A DNA stretch of 64,000 bases from Medicago truncatula (Eukaryota; Streptophyta; Magnoliopsida; Fabales; Fabaceae). Of this stretch, positions 35,123-47,295 are shown piece by piece. The position numbers were made by a program, and so were the translations under genes. The notes below the pieces were generated by a model. The model worked only from the letters and a program-made list of their open reading frames with translations, searched no databases and was not told the origin of the DNA. Every line of letters begins with the position of its first letter. The first letter of the stretch is position 1. The stretch is taken from the NCBI RefSeq assembly GCF_003473485.1, contig NC_053046.1:42927832-42991831 (forward strand). Reading direction: 5' to 3'.

Positions 35123-38100
35123 TCAAGTAAACAACTCTGGATAAGACTCCAGCATCTTACTCTCAAGCTCCCACGTCAAGCTTTCACCAGTCGCTCCCGA
35201 CCAAACGACTCTCACGAGAGGTATCTCCTTGCCTCTCAACGTCTTCACTTTACGATCATCAATCCTCAACGGTAAAGTTTCTACCGTAAGGTTGTCTCTA
35301 ACTTGCACATCGTCACTTTGGATTACATGAGATGGATCCGGAACATACTTTCGAAGTTGCGACACATGGAAAACGTTGTGCAAATTCGCAAGATGCGGCG
35401 GTAAACCCACTCGGTAAGCCACCGTTCCAACTCTTTCCAATATCTGATACGGACCAATGAACTTCGGGGTCAACTTCTTTGACTTCAAAGCACGTCCTAC
35501 ACCAGTCATAGGAGTGACTCTCAAAAACACGTGGTCTCCTTCCTGAAATTCAAGATCTTTTCTACGCTTATCATGATAACTCTTTTGTCGACTCTGCGAC
35601 GCCTTCATTTTCTCTTGGATCATCTGAACTTTCTCAGTAGTTTGCTGAACAATCTCTGGTCCTAAGACCGCTCTTTCTCCTGATTCAAACCAACACAACG
35701 GAGTTCTGCATCTCCGACCATACAAAGCCTCGAACGGTGCCATTCCAATACTAGAATGATAACTATTATTATAAGTGAGCTCGATCAACGGAAGATGACT
35801 GTCCCAAGTTCCTCCTTGTTCAAGAACACAAATTCTCAACAAATCCTCTAGCGACTGAATTGTCCTCTCCGACTGACCATCTGTCTGTGGATGATACGCC
35901 GAACTCAATCTGAACTTCGAACCCAAGGCCTCTTGCAAACTTTTCCAAAATCTAGAAGTAAATCTTGGATCTCTATCTGACACGATGCTCGAAGGAACAC
36001 CATGCAACTTCACAATCTCCTTGATATAAATCTCTGCCAACTGGGCAACAGGGAAACTAATACTAATAGGTAGAAAATGAGCTGACTTCGTCAACCTATC
36101 AACAATAACCCAAATTGCGTCGTTCCCTCTAGGAGTATTTGGCAAACTCGTCACAAAATCCATGGATATACTATCCCATTTCCATTCTGGCACGTCTAAA
36201 GGTACCATCATCCCAGCAGGTTTCTGATGCTCAACTTTCGACTTCTGACAAACTAAACAGGAATACACAAACTGTGCCACATCTCGTTTCAAACCAGACC
36301 ACCAGAAAATCTTCTTTAAATCATGATACATCTTCGTAGCTCCCGGATGAATACTCAAGCTACTTCTATGACTCTCTTCAAGAATCATCTTCTTAATCTC
36401 TTCATTGTCTGGGATACAAATTCTTCCTCGGAATCTCAACACACCTTGATCATCGATTTTAAAATCACTGTCTTCAGTCTGATCTCTAGCAACCAACAAG
36501 TCCACAAACTTTACATCAACTTTCTGTGCTTCCTAGATATTTTTCAAAAATTCACTATCAATCTTGAGCATACCTAGTTTCACGCTCTGAGGTGACCATT
36601 CATAAACCAAACTCATATCTCGGAACTGTTCAAGTAACTCGAACTCTCTGACCATCATGGCGGACATATGCAATGTCTTCCTACTCAAGGCATCTGCAAC
36701 AACATTAGCTTTACCTGGATGATAATTCAAACCAAAGTCATAATCCTTTAGCAACTCTAGCCATCTTCGCTGCCTCATATTCAATTCTTTCTGATCGAAC
36801 AAATACTTCAAACTCTTGTGATCACTAAACACCTCAAACCTCGAACCATACAAATAATGTCTCCATATCTTCAACACAAAGACTACGGCCGCCAACTCGA
36901 GATCATGCGTAGGATAATTCTTCTCATGAATTATCAACTGTCTTGAAGCATAAGCTACCACTTTACCTTCTTGCATAAGTACACCTCCTAAACCCAACTT
37001 GGACGCATCACAATAAACCACAAAAGGTTCATCTGATTTCGGCAAAATTAACACTGGAGCAGTCGTCAAACGCTTCTTCAATTCACCGAAACTTTTCTCA
37101 CAATGGACGTCCCACACAAAAGTTTTACCTTTACAAGTCAACTGTGTAAGCGGAAGAGCTAACTTGGAAAATCCCTCGATAAATCTCCTGTAGTAACCAG
37201 CTAAACCCAAAAAGCTTCTAATCTCAGTAACGGACTTAGGAGTATCCCATTGCGATACCGCTTCAACTTTAGACGGATCCACTGCAATTCCATCACCAGA
37301 AATAACATGGCCTAGAAAACTCACTTCTTTCAACCAGAATTCACATTTAGACAATTTAGCATAAAAATTCTTCTCTTTCAACACTTGCAAAACAATCTTC
37401 AGATGCTCGGCATGTTCTTCTTCAGTCTTGGAGTAAATCAAGATATCGTCGATAAACACAACCACAAACCGATCCAAAAATGCATGGAAGATGCGATTCA
37501 TATACTCCATAAACACTCTAGGTGCATTGGTAACACCAAAAGGCATAACTTTATATTCATAGTGACCATAACGCGTTCTGAAAGCTGTCTTCTGCATATC
37601 TTCATCTTTTACTTTAATCTGGTGATAACCTGATCTCAAATCAATCTTGCTGAAAACTCGTGCACCCACTAGCTGATCCATCAAATCATCAATTCTCGGA
37701 AGTGGATACCTATTCTTGATAGTTACCTTGTTCAACTGCCGATAATCAATACACAACCGCATACTACCATCTTTCTTTTTTACTAACAAAATCGGCGCTC
37801 CCCAAGGTGAAACACTCGGTCTAACAAACTTCTTCTCAAGCAAGTCTTCCAACTGTTTCTTCAACTCAGATAACTCAGAAGCAGACATACGATAAGGTGC
37901 CATCGAGACCGGCTTCGTTCCAGGAACAAGATCAATAGAAAACTCAACTTCTCTCTCTGGAGGCACATCAGGAATCTCATCTGGAAAAACTTCAGGAAAT
38001 TCACACACCACCGGTAACCTGTCAATCACTGCTTGATTCTCAATAGATAAGGTAGCCATTAACGAAAACATCAAGATACCGTCGCGTTCCAGTTGCTTCA

Positions 38101-39484
38101 GCTGCTTAGTAGATAAAAACTCTGCACCACTTTCCTCTTCGACGGAAGAGAAATGTACTGACTTGCTAAAACAATTAATAAGAACGTGGTTGTACTCTAA
38201 CCAGTTCATACCCAAAATCACATCCATACCACTCAAAGGTAGACAAACTAAATCCATTTCAAAATCGCGACCAAACATAGACAAAGTACATTTCAAACAT
38301 ACGAGAGAAGTAGTCACCGAACCCTTAGCTGGAGTTTCGACAACCATCTCTCCATTCATATCAGACAAATCAAGACCCAAAGCAGAAACACAATCGAAAG
38401 CAATAAAACAATGCGTAGCACCAGTATCAATAATAGCAACTAAAGGAGTATTATTAATATAGCAAGTACCTCTGATCAAACGATCCTCATTCTCTGTCTG
38501 AGTCCCAGTCAAAGCAAAGACCCTACCAGTAGTCGGCGCCCTCTTAGGCTGAGTACACTGTGAACTAATGTGACCCTCTCCGTTGCAATTAAAGCACACA
38601 ATGTCCGTACGATTGCAATCAGCTACAACATGACCTTTCTTGCCACACCGGACACACTTCTTGATTTCCTCAGGGCAGACGTTGCTTTTGTGGCCTTTCT
38701 CACCACAATTGAAACACACAATCTCAGCAGCATTCTTCTTCTTAGGCCGCCTAACATCGACCATCTTCTGTTTCCCTTTATCAGCGGGGGCACTGTACGG
38801 CTTAGGACGACTCTGCTGTCCCTTGCCCTTCCTTTCATTCACTACCTTGTAGTGAGCCTTCGTATCCTCTTCGTAGATTCTGCAGCTATTAACCAAATCC
38901 TGAAAAACTCTCAGCTGTTGGTATCCAATCGCCCTCTTAATGTCGGGCCTCAAACCGTTCTCGAACTTGATGCATCTCGAGAACTCAGCATTCTCAGCAG
39001 TATAGTGCGGGTAGAACTTCGACAGCTCCACGAACTTGGCAGCATACTCTGTCACAGACATGTTTCCTTGCTTCAATTCAAGGAACTCGATCTCCTTCTT
39101 CCCGCGAACATCTTCCGGAAAGTATCTTCTCAGGAACTCTCTCCTGAAAACAGCCCAAGTCACAACAGCTCCCTCCTGCCCAAGGGTAGGCAGAAGAGCA
39201 ACCCACCAGTCATCAGCTTCCTCGGCTAGCTGATGAGTACCAAATCGCACTTTCTGATCCTCCGTGCACTGCATAACCCGGAAAATCCTCTCAATCTCCT
39301 GAAGCCACGTCTGGGCTCCATCAGGGTCATAACGTCCTTTGAAAGTCGGAGGGTTCTTCTTCATGAACGTCTCCAACATCCTAGCTCCCGCGTTCGCACC
39401 AGCATTTGCGTTAGGTTGTTGTCCCACAGCTTGGGCAACAGCTTGTAGAGCAGCAGCTAACGCAGCATCGTTTCTTCCAGCCAT
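35123..39484 (-). pseudogene. Ty3/gypsy (chromovirus-like) gag-pol polyprotein with one in-frame stop
   Basis: One minus-strand frame from ATG 39484 to the stop at 35123-35125 (1453 codons), open except for a TAG at 36535-36533 (codon 984). Order: retrotransposon gag; three CCHC knuckles ([42 protein letters not shown]; about residues 253-301); aspartic protease (DTGAT, about 350); reverse transcriptase (FIDDILIYS, about 678); RNase H ([12 protein letters not shown], about 828). The stop lies between RNase H and integrase, whose zinc-binding (CLVCQKSK) and core (PQTDGQSERTIQ) segments follow. The end (WELESKMLESYPELF) resembles the degenerate chromodomain of Del/Tekay-type elements. Integrase is therefore not made without readthrough. 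Upstream codons to 39553 are open but belong to the leader. Confidence 0.93.
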
Positions 39485-39583
39485 TTCCGAGATTCTACAA
39501 AAGTAGCAACAACAACATAAGATAGTAATATAAATATTACTAAGACTCGACACGACTCTCTAATTGACCGGACGGACCACCCT

Positions 39584-39595
39584 GCTCTGATACCA
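39584..39595 (-). other. Primer-binding site (initiator tRNA-Met)
   Basis: The minus strand reads TGGTATCAGAGC two bases inside the 5' LTR, complementary to the 3' end of tRNA-iMet as in most plant gypsy elements. A second copy lies at 33011-33022 beside the left LTR. Confidence 0.9.
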
Positions 39596-39597
39596 AT

Positions 39598-41702
39598 TGT
39601 AACACCCCGTTTTCCCAATATACAAATTTCTTAAACATTTATCAGAGTAAAAACCATAAACGGGATATCACATAAAAACGTAATCCAAAAACAGTTAAAT
39701 AATAATTTAACTTCCACATAATATCTTAACATAGCAGCGGAATATTAGTTCATAAACCATAAATCAGTTTGGCACGCAGGCCCCAAATAAAGATCTTAAA
39801 AGAGTTAAACAAAACAGAAATTGTCATAGCAGTTCACGTAAAAGAATGAAGCATGTTATAGCATATAACCCCATCCCGTTACGTATCAGAGCGACCTAGA
39901 CGACACAGTGAAGGCAAGGCCAACTCACGAAAGCAAACTGCACACTAAGCACGATCACCTGCAAGTTACCCATACGAAGGGCAACATTTTCAAGCAGAAG
40001 GGGTGAGATTTCATAACAAAATAATGCTAATCAAAGTAATTCGAATCATAATTAACATTAACATCATAATCATTCTTGGATAACTTTGCATATTCAAATA
40101 ACAAGTATCACGTATTCACATATTCAATAAACAAGTATCACGTATTCACTTATTCAATCGTCATCAACAACATAGCATTATGAACATGACAATGTGACAA
40201 TGCTCCTAGACTCCTTATATGCATGTGGTACCAATCGTCATCATAAGTATTAATATACTTTAATCGTGCGGAGGACAAAGCTCCTATAAAACGTGCGGAG
40301 GACAAAGCTCCTAATATTCGTGGTGAGGACTAAGCTCAATGATATGCTATGCATGGACACATATGAACAAAACATCGTAATCAACTTATCAACATGCATC
40401 CAATAATTTGGAGCTAAACTTCATCATATAATTATGCACTTAGTTAAATAACGGAAGCAGCATAAACAGGTCACATAACAAGATGATATCATTATATCAA
40501 AGCACATAATTTGTATCATTATCACATTTTCTTATCTTGCATGAATATACAATACAATAGTTCATATTCAATTAATATTAATATAACTTAAACAACTCTA
40601 CAGTCTGCATTAAACGACATCACTATGTCTCATTACCAGTTAGGGGTTCACTCTTGATCAACAAGTGCGACACAGATCGCATAAACACATAAACAAGTTC
40701 ATCCTGGTTGTACTCGCGAGGCGAGAGTACTTACTCGCCATGGCGAGTACCACTCAACTCCCAAACTAAGGTTGTTCTAGGTTCCCTCTGATCCTACTTT
40801 CATTCCTAATCAATACTAGGTATGTTCAGGTACTCAAAGGCATACAAGATTCAACTAAAAAGGTCGAAACACGAAATATGACATGCACTCTGCCTAAGCT
40901 CGCGAGGCGAGGAAAGGTTGCTCGCCATGGCGAGTTGCACCAAACAACTCGCGAGGCGAAGGGAAGGGGCTCGCGTGGCGAGCGATGAAGTTCATCACTC
41001 GCGAGGCGAGGATCATCACTCGCCGTGGCGAGCGATGAACAGAAGCACGGGCAGACTAGGGTTTTTCTCAAAAATCCATCACACAACATGGTTCAAAGCC
41101 TAATTTTGATTCCATAATCCATCCTAAACATGTTCTAAGGTTAAAGGACGGTTTCTACATCAATCTAAACAAGTTTTACCGTTTGATCATCAATTTTTAG
41201 GGTTTTGACCTAATTCCAAAACTTCTCTAAATCAATCCTAACTTTGTCAACTAATCATCAGAATTACAGTAAATAACATTATTGAATTATTAGTCTCACC
41301 CTTACCTGGTTATGAAGAAATCGCAGCTCTCTCTATGCTCTTCTCCCTTCTAAGCTTTTTCTCCCTTTTCCAAAAGTTTTCACGTACAATGAGTTTCTAA
41401 AATATTAGGTCTTCTCCTATTTATACCTCTTTCTAATAACTTATCTTATCTCACTTTCTCCCCCAAAACTATCTAAAATATCAAAACAGCCCTCAACTAA
41501 ATATTTTATATTATTTTCAAATCTTTATTCTATTTATCAATCAAATAAATCTCATATCATAATCAAATCCTCCAAAACTCATAATTTATCACGTCATCAA
41601 TCAAATCATCAAAACATACCAAAATCATGCATATATTATATAATTATAATATAATCACCTAAACTCGATTAAATAAACGATTAAACGAAAGTGGGCGTTA
41701 CA
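39598..41702 (-). mobile_element. Gypsy 5' LTR (2105 bp)
   Basis: Same TGTAAC...GTTACA ends as the 33025-35080 copy. It carries an additional 50 bp at about 40959-41008 that adds more copies of the CTCGCGAGGCGA-type palindrome. It abuts the LINE sequence GTTAGTGGATAAAAAGGGG at 41703. Confidence 0.95.
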
Positions 41703-42690
41703 GTTAGTGGATAAAAAGGGGTTGTGGCATCGAGTGTTAAAAGCTCGGTATGGTGAGGTTGGAGGGCGGATTAGGGAAGGGGATAGATACGCCTCAGTGT
41801 GGTGGATTATGATTTGTAGAGTGCGTGACGGTGCAGGTGAAGGAGTTGGGAGGTGGTTTGATGAGAATGTTCGTAGGGTAATTGGCGATGGGAGGAACAC
41901 TTTATTCTGGTATGACACTTGGATAGGGGAGATTCCGTTGAGGTTGAAGTTTCCTAGGTTATTTGAGTTCGCGGTGGAGAAGGAGTGTAAGGTGGAGGAG
42001 ATGTGGCGGTTGGGGTGGGGTGGTAATGGAAGGGAGTGGGTTTGGAGACGTCGTCTGTTTGCGTGGGAGGAGGAGTGTGTGAGGGAGTGTGTTGCTCTTT
42101 TATGTAACATTGTTTTGCAGGACACTGTTCATGATTCTTGGAGGTGGATGCTAGACCCGGTTCAAGGATACTCAGTGAAAGCAGCATACCGCTTTATTAC
42201 AGACACAGGCGTCATGGCTGACAGGTCTCAGGTTGTTGATATTTGGTTTAAGTATATTCCGTTAAAGGTGTCTTTATTGGTGTGACGTCTCCTTCGCAAT
42301 CGGCTTCCTACTAAAGATAACGTGGTTCAACGTGTGATTCTCAATCCAACGGATGGTATGTGTGTGGCTGGTTGTAATGTCTTAGAATCAGCTACTCACC
42401 TTTTTTTACATTGCAATATTTTTGGTGTTTTGTGGTTCAATGTGCGGACTTGGTTGGGTTTTTCTTCGATCCCTCCTGGTGAGCTTCGACAACATTTTAT
42501 TCAGTTTACTAGGATGTCAGGTTTGTCTAGATCTGCTCATTTATTCCTGACAGTTATTTGATTTACTACTATTTGGGTAACTTGAAAAGAACGGAATACT
42601 CGTGTGTTCCATAAATCTACTCTTGTCTGAATATTAATCGTATATTGTCTTAAATATATATAAGCAACAAAAAAAAACATCAAAAAAATT
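41703..42690 (+). pseudogene. LINE ORF2, 3' part (zf-RVT region)
   Basis: Resumes the LINE interrupted by the gypsy block: VDKKGLWHRVLKARYG, then WYDTWIGEIPL and, after a TGA at 42283-42285 where the family has Trp, RLLRNRLPTKDN and HLFLHCNIFGVLW (the zf-RVT-like HxxxxC region). About 50 codons expected between SSIESI (32853) and this point are absent. Ends in A-rich sequence. Confidence 0.82.
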
Positions 42691-43164
42691 TGATGTATTT
42701 AATGCAAATTATAAACCAAATAAATCAATTTTCTTTGACCAACTTTTGCTTGTGTTTACGACCAGAGTAATATCTAATACATTGGCTGGGATATGACTCA
42801 ATGAAAAACTCTTTTTTTTTTTTTTTTTTTTGAGGGAGACTCAATTAGAAACATATAATTGTATCTTGTTATTATTTTTGACTTAGACTTTTGTCTAGTA
42901 GTATGTGATTATGATCCCTAAATTATTTAAAATTTTCAATTACCTTATCTAAACACACTTCAAACATTAAATTATATAAGTCATCTCATTTATATAATAC
43001 TCAACGTTTTTTTTTTCTATATGTGAGATTATACTCTCACTTGATATACCGACAATAATAAGGGACATAGTGGCGATATATATAAATCTTAAATAATTAG
43101 AGAATGGTCTAACTTTGCGGCTTTAAAGTTAACAATCAGTAAGTAATCAGTACCAACAAAAAGA

Positions 43165-43780
43165 CGTGCAACGAGGAAGTGTGGGAGGAGGAGGAAGTGA
43201 GGGAATGTTTTGTATTGTTACATAACATTGTTTTGCAGGTTTATGTTCATGACAAGTGGTTGATCATCTGTTTTTAGGCTGTGAGACATTGGGTGGCGTG
43301 TGGCCTCTTGTCTGGCGGTGGCTTCAGATTTCTTCGGTTTCTTCGAGTGGGGTTCGTGATCATTTTCATCAGTTTTGTCCTATGGTGGGAATGCTTTGAT
43401 CATCGCATTCATTCTTCAAGGTTATCTGGTTTGCTTGTGTCTGGATTATATGGAAGGAACAGAACAACCGTGTGTCAACAATACGACATCCGATCCTGAC
43501 ACCATTCTTGAAAAAGTGAAGCTGAATTCTTATTTGTGGTTGAAGACAAACTTGTTGTCCTTCACTTTTGCTTATCATGATTGGTGTCGACACCCTCTTA
43601 CTTGTATGGGTGTTGTAGTTTAATTACTTCATCACTTTTTACTGTTTTTTGACGGTGCTCGCTTTTTAGGCATCGATGACATTGTATATGTTCTTTGGTG
43701 ATTCTCTCGTTGAATGTCTTGTGCACGGTGAATCACTTTTAGATTTATAATATATCTCATTTTTGTTTATTAAAAAAAAT
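43165..43780 (+). mobile_element. 5'-truncated LINE insertion with about 14-bp target duplication
   Basis: Coding remnants of a LINE 3' end: a stretch like 42064-42120 of the larger LINE (GTTACATAACATTGTTTTGCAGG), then WKEQNNRVCQQYD-type and the frame LEKVKLNSYLWLKTN ... WCRHPLTCMGVVV with a stop, a 3' UTR and a short A-run (TAAAAAAAAT). TACCAACAAAAAGA precedes it (43151-43164) and TACCAACAAAAAAGA follows at 43781. The related units at about 54455 and 61050 carry a single TACCAACAAAAAGAATGAAGA, the empty site. Confidence 0.88.
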
Positions 43781-44402
43781 TACCAACAAAAAAGAATGAA
43801 AACTTTTACTTTTATTCTTGAAAAAGACCCAAGAGTTTCTCAATTACTACCTGATACAATAAATGCCTTGACATAGATATTGTAGAAATCTATGGACATC
43901 TCATATTCACACCTTAAATGGATTATCATTATTCTGAAATTGAAAATGACTAACATATACAATGGTGAATTATTCTAACAAATAACTTTAACATGGTCAT
44001 GAACGGTTAAAAAGTAATGGAAAGTTATGAGTAATTAATGAAAGATAAAAAAAAAAAAAAAAAATCTATTTTACACCATGAAAGGTTAACAAGCTTTTAC
44101 AATCAAGAAAGGTTAAGAAACTATTTTATTAATGAAGTGATTGGACTCACATGATTAATGAACTTAATTCACAAAGTAATGAATCTTTTAAGAGAATGCA
44201 ATTTCGATTTTTATGTGCAATAATTATTGATGAGACTATATTTATCTTAGGGTCAAACTCTGAATTAATATGACCCCTTCCCGCATATAACAAAAAAAAA
44301 AAAAAACAATTTCATTATTTATAAATTATAGAAGAGCATGAACTTTATACACAGTAAATATTAAATCATATTCTATTTTATACAAGCAAAGTGGAAACAA
44401 AT

Positions 44403-44756
44403 ATGGTTGAAATTCTCAAGAATTTTTATGCCATGAATTTATTTATTTTCTTAATTATTTTAGCAGTAAAAATTCGTGGTGGTAAGCTTTTTTTTTTTTT
44501 TTTTTATCCTTTTCACATTTTCTTTTTTACTTCATAGTGCATACACAATCTTTTCTAATGTTTTAGTAACATTATGTTATCATCTCTTTTCATTACAGCG
44601 CATTTTCCGTGTGTAACTGATGACGATTGTCCAAAACCTGTGAACAAGTTAAGAGTTATCAAGTGCATTGATCACATATGTCAGTATGCTCGTAATCTCC
44701 CTGATTTTGCGTCTGAGATCTCAGAGAGTACAAAAATGCCCTGCAAAGGAGAATGA
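44403..44756 (+). CDS. Nodule-specific cysteine-rich (NCR) secreted peptide, copy 1
   Basis: Exons 44403-44481 and 44599-44756, GT-AG intron of 117 bp, 78 residues. Exon 1 codes the signal peptide MVEILKNFYAMNLFIFLIIL typical of late-nodulin/NCR genes, and exon 2 the mature part. Cysteines follow C-x5-C-x11-C-x4-C (PCVTDDDC, VIKC, HIC), the four-cysteine NCR class. A fifth Cys sits in the C-terminal MPCKGE. NCR peptides are made in infected nodule cells and drive terminal differentiation of rhizobia after delivery to the symbiosome; that role is family knowledge. Unusually, a tail of about 30 residues (NLPDFAS.. STKMP) follows the last core Cys and is conserved in all three copies. The region matching the TATA of the other two copies reads CAGTAAATATT here, so promoter strength may differ. 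Confidence 0.9.
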
Positions 44757-45175
44757 TTTATTGTCCAAGAAGCTAAAATAATAAATGTAAAATATACCTT
44801 ATGATAGAATATTCCAAAAGATGTCATTTAAATATTGTATGGGTACCAAAAAAGGTTATTATTTTTTCTTTTCCTAACTTGAGGAACCTTTCATTTATGA
44901 TTATGTATTTTAAAGTGATGTGACAGCCAAAGAGTATTATTATATTTCCTTCTTCTCTCTTAATTTTAACTTTTAAGATTATCACGATGGCATCCAATTG
45001 AGGAATATCACACCTTATTTTCAGTCCAACAACGTATAAGAATGACTTTGATAGTTAGGTCGAAAATATTTTTTTCTTATCTTACTTTAAATCCTATTTT
45101 TATTTTCATATCATAATATTATTATACTTATCATTTTCATACTCTTCAATTTATATTTCTCTTAATGGCCTCATT

Positions 45176-45345
45176 ACCACCGAAAGAGCAAACTATGAAA
45201 AATACTTTGGTGGACAATGGTTCAATTTCTGGAGAGAGCGTGTGATGGAATAAGGTGGTAAGCTCATCTTTTATCTCGAAAAGTCATCGAAGAACTAGCA
45301 CGTTCGAGTTGTTCCAAAGTAGATCTTTGATACTGAACTATTTGA
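45176..45345 (+). pseudogene. Decayed B3 DNA-binding domain fragment, copy 1
   Basis: One frame reads YEKYFGGQWFNFWRERVME, stop, GGKLIFYLEKSSKN, stop, HVRVVPK, stop. This is the second half of a plant B3 domain (W..F.RE..L..GDKLIF.L, then an H/L-V.V strand). Two internal stops kill it. It is homologous to the fragment at 45730-45976, including the sequence that follows. Confidence 0.7.
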
Positions 45346-45655
45346 ACTTCTACTATTTTGACGTATCGCTTTGGACTGTAATCGTAAACTATCTTGACTT
45401 TGGGATGTCATTTGTTCTTTTCATTTTGTCTGATGTAAATATTGGCAAAAATCCCTTTTTGGTTAGTCTATGACACTTGCAGTCTCTTTTATAAACCTAA
45501 CTATTATGTAACGTTAATCTGCATATTGTTGGTTCCTTCATTGGTTCCAATTAGTATCATGTTAATTATAACGTTGTTTTCCTAATCTCTTGAACAAAAT
45601 AGAACATGCTCTTTTCCTACAGCAAATCTTTATAATGCTTTGGTAAATGTTTTAG

Positions 45656-45656
<1 letters not shown>

Positions 45657-45694
<38 letters not shown>
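45657..45694. repeat. (TA)n microsatellite
   Basis: About 18 perfect TA units between the two B3 relics. Confidence 0.95.
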
Positions 45695-45695
<1 letters not shown>

Positions 45696-45729
45696 CATCT
45701 AACTAACACTGCAATTTGTTTTGTACCTA

Positions 45730-45976
45730 TCACTTTTCAAATGAGATATCAAGGACATTTCTAAAAGGAACACGGAAAACAATCACACTCATCGACTAAC
45801 AAGCTAAAAAAGGTATAAGTGTCGGCAAAGAGAGCAAGTTATGAAAAATACTTAGGCGGCCAATGGTTCAACTTTTGCCGAGAACATATGTTAGAGGTAG
45901 GTGATAAGCTAATTTTTGACCTAGAGAAGCCACCTAAAAATATGCACGTTCAAGTCGTTCCCAAATAAAGACTTTG
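45730..45976 (+). pseudogene. B3 DNA-binding domain fragment, copy 2
   Basis: From 45824 the frame is intact: KRASYEKYLGGQWFNFCREH, then MLEVGDKLIFDLEKPP and VQVVPK with TAA at about 45976, the C-terminal half of a B3 domain. Upstream (45730-45823) the expected first half is recognisable only in pieces in two frames (MRYQGHF, KTITLID). The 3' flanks of both copies also align, so a gene end was tandemly duplicated. B3 proteins are transcription factors; this is a remnant without its N-terminus. Confidence 0.68.
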
Positions 45977-46259
45977 TGTTCATGATCCGCACTTTCAACA
46001 TATCACCTTAACTCTAATCCCTAGACTAGATTATCTTCACTCACTGATGCTACTTCTTTGCTTGATTTCATCTGTTTTAAATATGGGTATCAATCCTTTT
46101 TTGGTAACTCTATAACAACAACACTCTTTTTTATAATTTTGGATAATATGTAATCATAATTCACACATCATTGTTTTTTTTTTTTAACAAACAAAAATGG
46201 ATTATATTAACACATCATTGTTTTCATAATTCACACATCATTGTTTCCTTTATTGGTTC

Positions 46260-47140
46260 CAATTATTTTCTTCCTAAATATTATGTCAATTCCTAATCTC
46301 ATAAACTGATTATATGCTCTCTTAATCAGTCCATACATATTTTATGATGAATCACAATGTTCCGTCATTTTAACATCTCTTCTTTCGAAGAATTTTTTTA
46401 TCAAATACATTTCACTAATATATTATTTGAGTAAGATATCTCTCTAGTTCTCAAAAAAATTCATATCATTTATTGATATTAGTTTTGAACTCTAAATTTT
46501 TTGACTTTTTTCTAGCCTCTTAATTGTTAAAACTAACAATGCAAGAGGCTAATATGAAAATAAAAATTCGAATACAAAGTCATCGCAATGTTAATATGTT
46601 AATTTACATAAAAGTGTGAATGTGACATGTTGAAGTTCTTCATGAGACCATGGGAAATAATTGTCACATTAAACTGTTGATATGGCCATTTGGTATATAA
46701 ATGTATTAGGGTGTCTTGTGACTAAATTTGGACAATTGTAATATCCTAGTCATTCATTTTGTTTGATATGAGACTGTTTGGGGCTTGAAAAGATTCGTTA
46801 ATACTTGCTTTTGTCGTTGTAGGGAGTTGATGGTACATGATATACTTATGTGTTGATAGTCGGTTTATTTGTCAAATTATATACCCAATTGATGCTCTCA
46901 AACGCTTACAATGTTATTGATTATAACTGATTAGGGTTGAATCAATTGTATCGTTTTTATTGGGTGTGTTATCTGTTAATCTTGATTTACATGTATTGTC
47001 TGTTCTGCATAATACAGACCACCCCCCCACCCCACCCACACACTCGCAAAATAATATGTATGAGAACTTGTCAAATGATTAGAGTAGGTGTCAACTTAAT
47101 TGGAACTAGTCAAATGTATGAGAACTCATCAAGTATATTT
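46260..47140. other. Intergenic DNA between B3 relics and hAT element, nothing identified
   Basis: AT-rich with a C-run and CA-rich stretch at about 47022-47045. Open frames are short and unconvincing. Confidence 0.4.
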
Positions 47141-47154
47141 AGATCTATTAACTT

Positions 47155-47178
47155 TTTTTTTTTTTTTTTTGGGTAGAT
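47155..47178 (-). mobile_element. Micro-retroposon: poly(T) tract with 14-bp target duplication
   Basis: About 16 T followed by GGGTAGAT between AGATCTATTAACTT at 47141-47154 and its repeat at 47179-47192. Confidence 0.6.
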
Positions 47179-47295
47179 AGATCTATTAACTTCTAACTAA
47201 CATGTAAATAACTTTTATATCTCTAATAGGTAGGTCATTAAAAATAAGTGAGTTTTGCTAATATAACACATTATAATTTTGGGTTTAGGGTTAGG

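Larger units (their letters stand above)
28480..42690 (+). mobile_element. LINE (L1-like non-LTR retrotransposon), broken and nested
   Basis: Remains of one LINE read in order along the plus strand: ORF1 remnant, endonuclease, reverse transcriptase, then (after 41702) the downstream zinc-finger region and an A-rich end near 42663-42690 (AACAAAAAAAAACATC). It is interrupted by a solo LTR (29655-30852) and by the gypsy block (about 32855-41702). Removing both leaves a largely collinear but mutated element. The 5' limit near 28480 is approximate and I could not identify a target duplication. Confidence 0.85.
42840..45150 (+). repeat. NCR duplication unit 1
   Basis: Promoter-gene-3' flank unit homologous to 48063-51740 and 54140-56590. 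It starts with GACTTAGACTTTTGTCTAGTA and GATATACCGACAATAATA, shares AATGGTGAATTATTCTAA and ATCATGAACGGTTAAAAAG-type upstream words, and ends after the gene with TTCCAAAAGATGTCATTTAA and CGATGGCATCCAATTGAGGAATATCACACC. A truncated LINE (43165-43780) interrupts it. Confidence 0.85.

Noticed and set aside
38570-39229. 219-codon plus-strand frame across the gypsy gag region
   Set aside because: Antisense of the gag-pol frame, which has clear domains on the other strand.
42797-42846. Poly(T) tract with GACTCAAT on both sides, a candidate further micro-retroposon
   Set aside because: The direct repeat is only about 8 bp and then diverges, so chance is not excluded.
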